Origin: Pseudomonas sp. WS 5079
Lineage (GTDB): Bacteria > Pseudomonadota > Gammaproteobacteria > Pseudomonadales > Pseudomonadaceae
DNA length: 64,000 bases
Assembly: GCF_012985465.1 (NCBI RefSeq)
Contig: NZ_JAAQWN010000014.1
Location: forward strand, 1 to 64,000
Direction of reading: 5' to 3'
The notes below the pieces were generated by a model. That model worked only from the letters and a program-made list of their open reading frames with translations. It was not told the origin of the DNA and did no database searches. Every line of letters starts with the position of its first letter. The stretch's first letter is position 1. Below, one piece after another: positions 52,363-60,781 of this stretch. The translations under genes were made by a program, and so were the position numbers.

Positions 52363-53373
52363 TCACTTCACCAGCCGGGTTTCCTTCGAAGGCCTGTAGC
52401 CGAAGTAGGCGCTGTAGCATTTGCTGAAGTGGCTGGGCGACACGAACCCGCAGGCCACCAGCACATCGACCTGGGACAGTTCGGTGTGCTGCAGCAGGCG
52501 CCGGGCCTCGGTGATGCGCAACTCCATGTAATAGCGCTGCGGTGTGGTGCCCAACTGCTCGCGAAACAGGCGCTCCAGCTGGCGCCGCGAACGCCCGGCA
52601 TACACCGCCAGTTGCTCCAGGGCCAGGGGTTCTTCGAGGTTGGCATCCATCAGGCGCACCACCTCGCGCAGCGGCGCACTGACGCAGATATTTTCAGCGG
52701 GCTTGATCCGCCGGTAACGCGACTCCTCGAACGCCAGGATATCTTCGATACCTTCCACCAGCGCCTTGTCGTGCAGGCTCTTGATCCAGTCCAGGGCCAT
52801 ATGGAACGCACCGGATGGGCTGGATGCGCTGAGACGGTCACGATCGATCACATAGGGCTCGCTGCTGACTTCGGTGGCCTTGGCGATTTCCGTCAGGGCC
52901 GGGCGATGCTCCGGGTGGATGGCACAGCGATAGCCATCCAGCACCCCGGCCTTGCCCAGGAACCACGCCCCGTTCCATAGCCCGGCGAGGATCACGCCCT
53001 GCTGCGCGGCGGCCTTGAGCAGTTCGATAAGGCTTTCACCGGCCTTGAGCTGGGTGCGATAGCCACCGCAGATCACCAGCAGGTCGAGATCGGCCAGCGC
53101 GCTGTGCTCAAGGCGCGCGTCCGGGCGAATCACCAGGCCCAGGTCGCTGATCACCTCCTGCTCGTCCAGGCCGAAGGTGCGCGAGGTGAACAGCCCAGGA
53201 CGCAGCAGGTTGGCGGTGATCAGAGTGTCCAGCGCCTGGGTGAAGGCCGGCAGGGAAAAATGTTCCAACAGCACAAACCCCGCGCGAACCAGGCGTGGGG
53301 CCTGGCCCGGGGTTTCGTTCAGGTAGCGCAGGTTCTTGCCTTTCATCCCGCCGCTAAATTGCCGTCTTTCCAT
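52363..53373 (-). CDS. GlxA-family (DJ-1/PfpI-AraC) transcriptional regulator
   Basis: A 336-residue regulator. The N-terminal DJ-1/PfpI-like amidotransferase domain spans about residues 28-200 (FVLLEHFSLPAFTQAL, then GLWNGAWFLGKAGVLDG). The nucleophile Cys of catalytic members is replaced by Asn (LWNGAWFLG), so it acts as a ligand sensor only. The C-terminal AraC pair of HTHs has LAVYAGRSRRQLERLF and VDVLVACGFVSPSHFSKCYSAYFGYRPS. GlxA-type regulators often control glycine-betaine, carnitine or arginine catabolism; the inducer here is unknown. It is convergent with mdeA. A second in-frame ATG at 53346 is an alternative start. Confidence 0.9.
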   Translation of the reverse strand: MERRQFSGGMKGKNLRYLNETPGQAPRLVRAGFVLLEHFSLPAFTQALDTLITANLLRPGLFTSRTFGLDEQEVISDLGLVIRPDARLEHSALADLDLLVICGGYRTQLKAGESLIELLKAAAQQGVILAGLWNGAWFLGKAGVLDGYRCAIHPEHRPALTEIAKATEVSSEPYVIDRDRLSASSPSGAFHMALDWIKSLHDKALVEGIEDILAFEESRYRRIKPAENICVSAPLREVVRLMDANLEEPLALEQLAVYAGRSRRQLERLFREQLGTTPQRYYMELRITEARRLLQHTELSQVDVLVACGFVSPSHFSKCYSAYFGYRPSKETRLVK

Positions 53374-53425
53374 GAGTGTTCAACCTGTCTGCGGCGCTGT
53401 ATGAGGCGCCATCGCCAGCAACAGC

Positions 53426-53848
53426 TTAGGGCTTGATGTTTTTCAACTGGTTGAGCAATTCGAGCAGTTGCTGCAATTGCTCTTCGCCGAACTGTTCCTG
53501 GATCTTCTGGTAGTTGCTTTCCATCCCCGCGCTCATCTCGACGAAGCACTGTTGCCCCTGCTCGGTGAGGTTCACGAACACGCGGCGCTGGTCTTCGCTG
53601 GACTTGCGCCGGCGCACGATGCCGTCGCGTTCCAGGCGCGTCAGCACCCCCGTCATGCTCGGCTTGAGGATGCAGGCCAGGTGCGCCAGTTGATGGCTCT
53701 CCAGTTCGCCTTGCTGGCGCAGGATCCGAATCACCCGCCACTGCTGTTCGGTCAATTGATGTTCATTGAGCAACGGGCGGAAAAACGCCATGGCGGCTTC
53801 ACGGGCCTGCAGCAGGGTCAGCGTCAGGGAAGGTCTGGGAGTGGACAT
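53426..53848 (-). CDS. hpaR: homoprotocatechuate degradation regulator HpaR (MarR family)
   Basis: A 140-residue MarR regulator. Winged-helix core: LTEQQWRVIRILRQQGELES, ILKPSMTGVLTRLERDGIVRR, and the wing KSSEDQRRVFVNLTEQG. The C-terminal dimerisation helix ends EEQLQQLLELLNQLKNIKP. The whole resembles HpaR, the repressor of the homoprotocatechuate operon that releases DNA on binding aromatic intermediates. It is divergent from the OprD porin and adjacent to hpaA. A palindromic TAACATGTTA lies 64 bp before the porin gene. A close paralogue fragment starts at the right window edge. Confidence 0.9.
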   Translation of the reverse strand: MSTPRPSLTLTLLQAREAAMAFFRPLLNEHQLTEQQWRVIRILRQQGELESHQLAHLACILKPSMTGVLTRLERDGIVRRRKSSEDQRRVFVNLTEQGQQCFVEMSAGMESNYQKIQEQFGEEQLQQLLELLNQLKNIKP

Positions 53849-53987
53849 GGCTCACGCGCATAAGAGATCGAAGCGTCGAAGCTTAGGGTCGGCTCCACGG
53901 GCATGCAAGCCGGCCGCCGCACAAACTCGTTAATCTCGACACGAATTATTTTATAAAGATGCAAATTGCCTACCCAGAATAAATATA

Positions 53988-53997
53988 ACATGTTAAC
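53988..53997. promoter_or_regulatory. TAACATGTTA palindrome, candidate HpaR site
   Basis: A perfect 10-bp palindrome in an AT-rich stretch between hpaR and the porin gene. The TTAAC theme recurs in the hpaA-hpaG1 gap, which supports a common regulator. The remainder of 53849-54061 shows no other clear signal. Confidence 0.55.
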
Positions 53998-54061
53998 AAT
54001 ATGCCACTCCCTTCAGTGATCCGAAGGGCGATACCTACAAAAACAACAAAAGGAATCTGTC

Positions 54062-55318
54062 ATGCATTTGCGCCTCCTTCCCCTGGCGGCCAGCGCGGGC
54101 CTGTGCGCTACGTTCAGCCCCCTGAGCGCCTACGCCGAGTTTATCCAGGACAGCAAGGCCAGCCTCGACCTGCGCAACTTCTATATGAACCGTGACTTTC
54201 GCCAGACAAACGCGCCGCAGAACAAGGCCGATGAGTGGGCCCAGGGCTTTGTGCTGCGCCTGGAGTCGGGCTACACCGAAGGCCGGGTGGGCTTTGGCGT
54301 GGATGCCCTGGGTGAACTGGGGGTCAAGCTCGATTCCAGCCGTGACCGTCGTGGCACCGGCCTGCTGCCGTATGGCGCCAGCCAGCAGCCCGTCGACAAC
54401 TACAGTGAACTGGGCCTGACGGCCAAGGTGCGAGTGTCGAAAACCGTGCTCAAGGCCGGCACCCTGCAGCCGCAGCTGCCGGTGGCCGCCTATAACGACA
54501 CCCGGCTCCTGCCCTCGACCTATACCGGCGAGCTGCTCACCTCCCAGGACATCGCCGGCCTGACCCTGAACCTGGGCCGCCTGGAAAAACAAAACCTGCG
54601 CGATTCTTCCAGCAACGACCAGATGAGCTACGCCGGCGTCGACAGCAGCCACCTGGACCTGGCCGGCGGCACCTATGCAATCACCCCGCAGTTGGCGACG
54701 ACTTACTACTACGCACAGATGCAGGACATCTACCGCCAGCACTTCATCGGCCTGGTGCACGACCTGCCGCTGAGCAACGGCATGAGCCTGCGCAGCGACC
54801 TGCGTTACTTCGATACCCACGAGCAAGGCAGCCATGATTTGCGTGGCGCATCGCGAGTGGACGGCGGGCGCATCGACAACCGGTTCTTCAACGGCATGCT
54901 GAGCCTGTCGACGGGGGCCCACAAGTTTGGCCTGGGCTATCAGAACCTCTCGGGCGACGGCGATTTCGCCTACCCCGGCATGGACCCCTATTCGGTCAAC
55001 CTGGTGACCATCAACGTCTTCACCAAGGCCCAGACCGATGCCTGGCAGGCGCGTTACGACTACAACTTCGCCGCCCTTGGCCTGCCGGGACTGACCTTCA
55101 TGACCCGCTATGTGGATGGCAGCCACGTGCAGACCGCCAGCGTGCGTAATGGCCGCGAATGGGAGCGCGATACCGACCTGACCTACACCGTGCAGAGCGG
55201 GCCACTGAAAAACGTCAACGTCAGGCTGCGTAACGCGACCCTGCGTTCGAGCAACGGCCTGACCAGCGATATCGACGAAAGCCGCATCATCGTCGGCTAC
55301 AGCCTGGCGCTGTGGTGA
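54062..55318 (+). CDS. OprD-family outer-membrane porin of the hpa cluster
   Basis: A porin of 418 residues, the usual OprD length. The signal peptide ends near Ala-25 (PLSAYA). The mature N-terminus (FIQDSKASLDLRNFYMNRDF) is typical, followed by SGYTEGRVGFGVDALG. The C-terminal strand ends in SLALW. Because it lies between hpaR and hpaA and begins with AAGGAA, it probably carries 4-hydroxyphenylacetate or homoprotocatechuate across the outer membrane (OccK-type). The substrate is inferred from position. Confidence 0.92.
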   Translation: MHLRLLPLAASAGLCATFSPLSAYAEFIQDSKASLDLRNFYMNRDFRQTNAPQNKADEWAQGFVLRLESGYTEGRVGFGVDALGELGVKLDSSRDRRGTGLLPYGASQQPVDNYSELGLTAKVRVSKTVLKAGTLQPQLPVAAYNDTRLLPSTYTGELLTSQDIAGLTLNLGRLEKQNLRDSSSNDQMSYAGVDSSHLDLAGGTYAITPQLATTYYYAQMQDIYRQHFIGLVHDLPLSNGMSLRSDLRYFDTHEQGSHDLRGASRVDGGRIDNRFFNGMLSLSTGAHKFGLGYQNLSGDGDFAYPGMDPYSVNLVTINVFTKAQTDAWQARYDYNFAALGLPGLTFMTRYVDGSHVQTASVRNGREWERDTDLTYTVQSGPLKNVNVRLRNATLRSSNGLTSDIDESRIIVGYSLALW

Positions 55319-56254
55319 TCAACGCAGGCCTGCCTGGCGCAGGCGGTACTCCCCCGGTGTCATGTGCGCATAGCGCTGGAAGAACCGGCTGAAATAAGCC
55401 GGGTCCTTGAACCCCAGCTGATAGCAGATTTCATTGGCTGAACCACCGGTAAACAGCAGCAGGCGCTTGGCTTCCTGCATCAGCCGTTCAAGCACCAGGC
55501 GCTTGGACGGCAGGTCGGCAATGCGCCGGCATACGTCGTTGAGCCGCGCCTCGGTCACGCCGATTTGTTCGGCGTACGCCGACAGCGGCCAATGCCGCAA
55601 ATAGTGGTCTTCGATCAGCTCATTGAAGCGGTGGAAGATGCGCAGGTCTTCATGGCGCGCCGGGCGTGCTTGCAGGGAGTTGGCGCACAGGCGCAGCAGG
55701 CTGATCATGATCAACCGCGTCAGGCTTTCCAGGGCCGCCGCCCGCCCCGCGCCGGTGCTGTTGATCTCGCCGCTCAACTCGTCGAACAGCCAGTCCAGCC
55801 GCTTGATCTCGGGCTCGAACTCAGGTGCCAGGCGGGCCAGCGCCACGCAGGCGGGTGGGATCTGTGGGCCGGGCGCCAGGCTCGGGTCGGCATCGACCAG
55901 CGCCCGCACCCACTGCTGGCGCACGGTCAGTACGTGGCCATCGGCGTCGGCTTCAGTGACAAAGGCATGGGCCACCGTGGGCGGCGTGAGGAAAAACATC
56001 GGCCCCGATTCCAGGTACTGCTGATCGTCGAGGTAGACCCGCACGGCGCCGCTCTTGACGTAATGCACCTGGAAGAACCGGTCATGCCGATGCACGGGCA
56101 TGTTGCGCCCGAAAAAACCCGCCAGGTTGCCGAGCCGATCGTAATGCACGTCGGCATCGCTGTAGCGCTGGTCGTAGACCTGGCCGATGTTGATGTTGGG
56201 GATCGGTTTCACAGGCTTCTCTTTATTGTTTTTTGCACCCGATGATTTTGCCAC
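55319..56254 (-). CDS. hpaA: 4-hydroxyphenylacetate catabolism regulator HpaA (AraC family)
   Basis: A 311-residue AraC/XylS protein. The N-terminal cupin-like effector domain reads QVYDQRYSDADVHYDRLGNLAGFFGRNMPVHRH in part, then FFQVHYVKSGAV. The C-terminal HTHs have LSAYAEQIGVTEARLNDVCR and ANEICYQLGFKDPAYFSRFFQR. It resembles HpaA, the activator of the hpaBC monooxygenase genes in response to 4-HPA. It starts at GTG 56254, as no in-frame ATG precedes the conserved domain. Divergent from hpaG1 across 85 bp of TTAAC repeats. Confidence 0.88.
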   Translation of the reverse strand: MAKSSGAKNNKEKPVKPIPNINIGQVYDQRYSDADVHYDRLGNLAGFFGRNMPVHRHDRFFQVHYVKSGAVRVYLDDQQYLESGPMFFLTPPTVAHAFVTEADADGHVLTVRQQWVRALVDADPSLAPGPQIPPACVALARLAPEFEPEIKRLDWLFDELSGEINSTGAGRAAALESLTRLIMISLLRLCANSLQARPARHEDLRIFHRFNELIEDHYLRHWPLSAYAEQIGVTEARLNDVCRRIADLPSKRLVLERLMQEAKRLLLFTGGSANEICYQLGFKDPAYFSRFFQRYAHMTPGEYRLRQAGLR

Positions 56255-56266
56255 GCTTGACGGTAG

Positions 56267-56300
56267 TTAACATATTAATTATAACGTTAACACATTAACG
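56267..56300. promoter_or_regulatory. TTAAC repeat cluster, candidate HpaR/HpaA operator
   Basis: Four TTAA(C/T)-type half-sites occur in about 34 bp: GTTAACATATTAAT, then TAACGTTAACA, then CATTAACG. TAACGTTA (56282-56289) is a perfect 8-bp palindrome. The cluster is in the shared promoter of hpaA and hpaG1 and echoes TAACATGTTA before the porin gene. HpaR repression of the meta-cleavage operon through these is likely. Confidence 0.6.
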
Positions 56301-56339
56301 AACTGCCTTTAGAGCAGTCGCCATCGCCAGGAGAAATCC

Positions 56340-57005
56340 ATGAGCCGTACCCTGCATGATGTTGCCAGCGGCACCCTGTTCGGCGTCGCGCTGAACTACC
56401 AGGGCTTGCTGAACCAGCGTCTCGCCGAATTCGAGCAGCCGCCGTACCAGAAGCCCCCGGTCAAGCCGGTGCTGTTTATCAAGACCCCCAACACCCGCAA
56501 CAGCCATGACGGCATCGTGCACCAGCCCCACGGCGAGCGCCTGCAACCGGGCCCGGCCCTGGGCGTGGTGATCGGCAAAAGCGCCAGCCGCGTCAGCGTG
56601 GAAAATGCCCTGGAGCATGTGGCGGGCTATGTCATCGTCAATGAGTTCAGCCTGCCGGAAGACAGCTACTACCGCCCCGCCGTCAAAGCCAAGTGCCGCG
56701 ACGGGTTCTGCGCCCTGGGCCCTGAACTGGTGGCCCGCGAACAGATCGCCACCCCCCATCAGTTGAGCCTCAAGCTGTTGGTCAACGGCGAGTTGCGCCA
56801 GCAGAACACCACGGCCAATTTTGTCCGTGACATTCCCCGGCTGATCGCCGAGATCAGCGAATTCATGACCCTGCATGCAGGCGATGTGCTGATCACCGGC
56901 ACGCCCGAAGGCCGGGTGGATGTGCAGCCCGGCGACACCGTCGAAGTCCAGATCAGCGGCCTGGGCCGCCTGGTCAACCACATCCAGGCCGAGGAACAGC
57001 CATGA
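56340..57005 (+). CDS. hpaG1: 4-HPA degradation bifunctional isomerase/decarboxylase, HpaG1 subunit
   Basis: A 221-residue FAH-fold protein equal to the N-terminal half of enterobacterial HpaG/HpcE. Conserved: VALNYQGLLNQRL, KPPVKPVLFIK, SFYRPAVKAKCRDGF-like and a C-terminal LITGTPEGRVDVQPGDTV. With HpaG2 it decarboxylates 5-oxopent-3-ene-1,2,5-tricarboxylate and isomerises the product. The EXE metal motif of HpaG2 is missing here (PGPALGVVIG in place of YECELVAVIG), as I recall for the N-terminal half of the fused form. It overlaps hpaG2 by four bases. AGGAG lies about eight bases upstream. First gene of the operon. Confidence 0.92.
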   Translation: MSRTLHDVASGTLFGVALNYQGLLNQRLAEFEQPPYQKPPVKPVLFIKTPNTRNSHDGIVHQPHGERLQPGPALGVVIGKSASRVSVENALEHVAGYVIVNEFSLPEDSYYRPAVKAKCRDGFCALGPELVAREQIATPHQLSLKLLVNGELRQQNTTANFVRDIPRLIAEISEFMTLHAGDVLITGTPEGRVDVQPGDTVEVQISGLGRLVNHIQAEEQP

Positions 57006-57772
57006 AGCACGCGCGTATCCGTTTTGAAGGCCAGGTCCATCAGGTCCACGTCGAAGATTTCAATGCTGTGCGCCTGGCCGATGGTCGGTTGCTGGCCGAA
57101 GACCAGGTGCAGTGGCTGCCACCGGCCACCGGCAATATGTTCGCCCTGGGCCTGAACTACGCCGACCATGCCGCCGAACTTGCCTTCGCCCCGCCGACCG
57201 AGCCGCTGGCATTCATCAAGTCGCCGGGCACCTACACCGGACACAACCAGATCACCTGGCGCCCGGACAACATCGCCTACATGCACTACGAGTGCGAGTT
57301 GGTGGCGGTGATCGGCAAGCCGGCGCGCAACGTCAAGCGCGAGGACGCCCTGGAGTACCTGGCCGGCTACACCGTGTGCAACGACTACGCGATCCGCGAC
57401 TACCTGGAAAACTACTACCGCCCCAACCTGCGGGTGAAAAACCGCGACGCCACGACCCCGGTCGGCCCGTGGATGGTCGACGTGGCCGATGTGCCGGACC
57501 CAGGCAACCTGACCCTGCGCACCTGGATCAACGGTGAGTTGCGCCAGGAAGGCAGCACCCGCGACATGATTTTCGATATCCCCTACCTGATCGAATACCT
57601 GTCCAGCTTCATGACCCTGCAACCCGGCGACATGATCGCCACCGGCACCCCCGAAGGCCTGGCCGACGTGGTGCCAGGGGATGAAGTGGTGGTGGAAGTG
57701 CAAGGCGTCGGCCGCCTGGTCAACCGAATTGTCAGCGAGGCGGACTTTTTCGCCGCCCGGAAAGAGGCTTGA
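57002..57772 (+). CDS. hpaG2: 4-HPA degradation bifunctional isomerase/decarboxylase, HpaG2 subunit
   Basis: A 256-residue FAH-fold protein equal to the C-terminal half of HpaG/HpcE. The metal-binding glutamates lie in MHYECELVAVIGK, and GYTVCNDYAIRDYLENYYRPN and ATGTPEGLADVVPGDEV complete the site. It supplies the metal-dependent decarboxylase/isomerase activity. Coupled to hpaG1 by an ATGA overlap. Confidence 0.93.
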   Translation: MKHARIRFEGQVHQVHVEDFNAVRLADGRLLAEDQVQWLPPATGNMFALGLNYADHAAELAFAPPTEPLAFIKSPGTYTGHNQITWRPDNIAYMHYECELVAVIGKPARNVKREDALEYLAGYTVCNDYAIRDYLENYYRPNLRVKNRDATTPVGPWMVDVADVPDPGNLTLRTWINGELRQEGSTRDMIFDIPYLIEYLSSFMTLQPGDMIATGTPEGLADVVPGDEVVVEVQGVGRLVNRIVSEADFFAARKEA

Positions 57773-57777
57773 ACCCC

Positions 57778-59238
57778 ATGATCAAACACTGGATCAACGG
57801 CCGTGAGGTCGAAAGCAAAGACACCTTCATCAACTACAACCCCGCCACCGGCGAGGCGATTGGCGAAGTGGCCAGCGGTGGCGCCGAAGAAGTCGCCCAG
57901 GCCGTGGCTGCGGCCAAGGAAGCCTTCCCCAAGTGGGCCAACACCCCGGCCAAGGAGCGCGCGCGCCTGATGCGCAAGCTCGGTGAGCTGATCGAGCAGA
58001 ACGTGCCGCACCTGGCCGAACTGGAAACCCTGGACACCGGCCTGCCGATCCACCAGACCAAGAACGTGCTGATCCCACGGGCTTCGCACAACTTCGATTT
58101 CTTCGCCGAAGTCTGCACGCGCATGGACGGCCACAGCTACCCGGTGGACGACCAGATGCTCAACTACACCCTGTACCAACCGGTAGGTGTGTGTGCGTTG
58201 GTATCGCCGTGGAACGTGCCGTTCATGACTGCCACCTGGAAGACCGCACCGTGCCTGGCCCTGGGCAACACGGCGGTACTGAAGATGTCCGAGCTGTCGC
58301 CTTTGACTGCCAACGAACTGGGGCGCCTGGCCCTGGAAGCGGGGATTCCCAAGGGCGTGCTCAACGTGATCCAGGGCTACGGCGCCACCGCCGGCGATGC
58401 CCTGGTGCGTCACCCGGATGTGCGGGCGATTTCCTTTACCGGCGGCACCGCCACCGGCAAGAAAATCATGCAGACCGCCGGCCTGAAAAAGTACTCCATG
58501 GAGCTGGGCGGCAAGTCACCGGTGCTGATTTTTGAAGACGCCGACCTCGAACGGGCCCTGGATGCCGCGCTGTTCACCATCTTCTCGCTGAACGGCGAGC
58601 GCTGCACCGCCGGCAGCCGGGTGTTCATCCAGCAGAGCGTGTACCCGCAGTTCGTCGCCGAGTTCGCCGCCCGCGCCAAACGCCTGATTGTCGGTGACCC
58701 GCAAGACCCGAACACCCAGGTGGGCTCGATGATCACACAAGCCCACTATGACAAAGTCACCGGCTACATCAAGATTGGCCTCGAAGAAGGCGCCAACCTG
58801 GTGGCAGGCGGCCTGGAGCGGCCGGCGAACCTGCCGGCGCACCTGGCACGCGGGCAGTTTATCCAGCCGACCGTGTTCGCCGACGTCAACAACAACATGC
58901 GCATCGCCCAGGAAGAAATTTTCGGCCCGGTGGTGTGCCTGATTCCCTTCAAGGACGAAGCCGAGGCCCTGCAACTGGCCAACGATACCGAATATGGCCT
59001 GGCGTCCTACATCTGGACCCAGGACATCGGCAAGGCTCATCGCCTGGCCCGTGGCATCGAGGCCGGTATGGTGTTTATCAACAGCCAGAACGTGCGCGAC
59101 CTGCGTCAGCCGTTCGGCGGGGTAAAGGGCTCGGGGACCGGTCGCGAAGGCGGCCAGTACAGCTTCGAAGTATTCGCAGAAATCAAGAACGTGTGCATCT
59201 CCATGGGCAGCCATCACATCCCGCGCTGGGGCGTGTAA
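57778..59238 (+). CDS. hpaE: 5-carboxymethyl-2-hydroxymuconate semialdehyde dehydrogenase
   Basis: A 486-residue NAD-dependent aldehyde dehydrogenase that oxidises the ring-cleavage product. Catalytic Cys lies in NGERCTAGSRV, the general-base Glu in MELGGKSP, cofactor motifs in SFTGGTATGKK and PWNVPFM. N-terminal IKHWINGREVESKD is typical of HpaE. The ATG at 57778 is preferred over TTG 57769 because GAGG is ten bases before it. A REP pair separates it from hpaD. Confidence 0.94.
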   Translation: MIKHWINGREVESKDTFINYNPATGEAIGEVASGGAEEVAQAVAAAKEAFPKWANTPAKERARLMRKLGELIEQNVPHLAELETLDTGLPIHQTKNVLIPRASHNFDFFAEVCTRMDGHSYPVDDQMLNYTLYQPVGVCALVSPWNVPFMTATWKTAPCLALGNTAVLKMSELSPLTANELGRLALEAGIPKGVLNVIQGYGATAGDALVRHPDVRAISFTGGTATGKKIMQTAGLKKYSMELGGKSPVLIFEDADLERALDAALFTIFSLNGERCTAGSRVFIQQSVYPQFVAEFAARAKRLIVGDPQDPNTQVGSMITQAHYDKVTGYIKIGLEEGANLVAGGLERPANLPAHLARGQFIQPTVFADVNNNMRIAQEEIFGPVVCLIPFKDEAEALQLANDTEYGLASYIWTQDIGKAHRLARGIEAGMVFINSQNVRDLRQPFGGVKGSGTGREGGQYSFEVFAEIKNVCISMGSHHIPRWGV

Positions 59239-59239
59239 C

Positions 59240-59340
59240 TGTGGAAGCGGGCTTGCCCGCGATGCTCGTCAACGATAACGCTGACTTTCAGGGTTAACGC
59301 GCTGACCTTGGGTTTTTCGCGAGCAAGCTCGCTCCTACAT
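59240..59340. repeat. REP pair inside the hpa operon (E/D gap)
   Basis: GTGGAAGCGGGCTTGCCCGC on the left and GCGAGCAAGCTCGCTCCTAC on the right. The two arms are of different REP subtypes. It lies between hpaE and hpaD in a same-strand operon. Confidence 0.88.
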
Positions 59341-59385
59341 AGTCCATAGCGCACCAACAAGAATAATGAAATCAGGAGAATGATC

Positions 59386-60243
59386 ATGGGTGAAGTAGTC
59401 CTGGCGGCGAAAATCTGCCACGTGCCTTCCATGTACCTGTCGGAACTGCCGGGCAAGCACCACGGTTGCCGCGCCGCAGCGATTGCCGGGCACAAGGAAA
59501 TCGGGCGCCGCGCCCGTGAATTGGGGGCCGACACCGCCGTGGTATTCGACGTGCACTGGCTGGTCAACAGCGGTTACCACGTCAACAGTGGCGAGCGATT
59601 CCAGGGCACCTACACCAGCAACGAACTGCCGCACTTCATCAAGAACATGGAATACGCCTACCCCGGTTGCCCGCAGCTGGGCGAGCTGATTGCCGCCGAA
59701 GCCAACCTGGCCGGGGTGCGCACCATGGCCCACAACATCCCGAGCCTGGAGCTGGAATACGGCACCCTGGTGCCCATGCGCTATATGCACATGGACGTGC
59801 CCCAGGAGCAGAAATTCAAGGTGATCTCCATCGCCGCCTGGTGCGCCTGGCATCGCCTGGAAGACAGCTTCGCCTTCGGTGCCGCCGTGCGCCGGGCCAT
59901 CGAGAAGAGTGATCGCAAGGTGCTGGTGCTGGCCTCCGGCTCCCTGTCGCACCGCTTCTCCGACGACCGCGAAGCCGAAGCCAACATCCACAACTGGACC
60001 CGCGAGTTCGACAAGCAAGTGGACATGCACGTGGTGCAGATGTGGCGCGAAGGCCGCTTCAAGGAGTTCTGCGCGATGCTCCCGGACTACGCCGAACACT
60101 GCTTTGGCGAGGGCAAGATGCACGACACCGCGATGCTCCTGGGTTTGCTCGGCGGGCCTGAGTACAACCGCCCGGCAGAGATCATCACCGAGCCGTTCGG
60201 CAGCTCCGGCACTGGCCAGATCAACGCCATTTTCCCGATTTAA
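59386..60243 (+). CDS. hpaD: 3,4-dihydroxyphenylacetate 2,3-dioxygenase
   Basis: A 285-residue class III (LigB-type) extradiol dioxygenase that opens the homoprotocatechuate ring. Metal-ligand segments: AAKICHVPSMYLSELPG and VVFDVHWLVNSGYHVN, with SGSLSHRFSDD near residue 190. The ATG at 59386 has AGGAGA six bases before it; an ATG six bases earlier is too near the ribosome site. REP elements flank it on both sides. Confidence 0.94.
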   Translation: MGEVVLAAKICHVPSMYLSELPGKHHGCRAAAIAGHKEIGRRARELGADTAVVFDVHWLVNSGYHVNSGERFQGTYTSNELPHFIKNMEYAYPGCPQLGELIAAEANLAGVRTMAHNIPSLELEYGTLVPMRYMHMDVPQEQKFKVISIAAWCAWHRLEDSFAFGAAVRRAIEKSDRKVLVLASGSLSHRFSDDREAEANIHNWTREFDKQVDMHVVQMWREGRFKEFCAMLPDYAEHCFGEGKMHDTAMLLGLLGGPEYNRPAEIITEPFGSSGTGQINAIFPI

Positions 60244-60245
60244 CA

Positions 60246-60335
60246 CGGTAGGAGCCGGCTGCCGGCGATCGCGGTGTGCCTGGCACCCACGCGCCTGCAG
60301 TCCGGCCGCCATCGCCGGCAAGCCGGCACCTACAA
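60246..60335. repeat. REP pair inside the hpa operon (D/F gap)
   Basis: GGTAGGAGCCGGCTGCCGGC on the left and ATCGCCGGCAAGCCGGCACC on the right, with a shortened left arm. It directly abuts the hpaF ribosome site: the repeat ends at CCTACA and AAGGAGA follows at once. Confidence 0.88.
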
Positions 60336-60345
60336 GGAGAGCAAA

Positions 60346-60738
60346 ATGCCGCATTTCATCGCCGAATACACCGACAACCTCGAACACCAGGCCGACCTGC
60401 CGGGGCTGTTTGCAAAGGTCCACCAGGTGCTGGGAGACAGCGGCGTGTTCCCCCTGGGCGGCATCCGCAGCCGCGCGGTGCGCCTGGACACCTGGCGCAT
60501 GGCCGATGGCAAGCACGACTACGCCTTCGTCCACATGACCCTCAAGGTCGGCCACGGTCGCGACCTGCCTACCCGTCAGGCGGTGGCTGAAGCCCTGTTC
60601 AGGGTGATCACCGAGCACTTCGCCGTCCTGCAGGCACAACGGCTGCTGGCCCTGTCCTTCGAGATGGTCGAGTTGCACCCGCAGTTGAATTTCAAACAGA
60701 ACAACGTCCACGCGTTTTTAAGCAACCAGGCGGGTTGA
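60346..60738 (+). CDS. hpaF: 5-carboxymethyl-2-hydroxymuconate delta-isomerase
   Basis: A 130-residue tautomerase-fold isomerase (CHMI family). Catalytic Pro-1 follows the initiator Met in MPHFIAEYTDN. IRSRAVRLDTWR and FVHMTLKVGHGRD are conserved. It isomerises 5-carboxymethyl-2-hydroxymuconate to the oxo form for HpaG. AAGGAGA precedes the ATG. A longer in-frame opening runs into REP sequence and would bury Pro-1. Confidence 0.93.
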   Translation: MPHFIAEYTDNLEHQADLPGLFAKVHQVLGDSGVFPLGGIRSRAVRLDTWRMADGKHDYAFVHMTLKVGHGRDLPTRQAVAEALFRVITEHFAVLQAQRLLALSFEMVELHPQLNFKQNNVHAFLSNQAG

Positions 60739-60781
60739 CCCCGCCTCCCCCAACGGCCTCTCAGACAAAAAGTACAACATC

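Noticed and set aside
52363..53373. Reading the AraC regulator as the mdeB replacement or part of the mde operon
   Set aside because: It is on the opposite strand and is a GlxA-type regulator with no enzymatic nucleophile.
56340..57772. Broken hpaG gene (frameshift between the two halves)
   Set aside because: The halves have proper starts, an ATGA overlap and separate ends; split hpaG1/hpaG2 is a normal form in pseudomonads.
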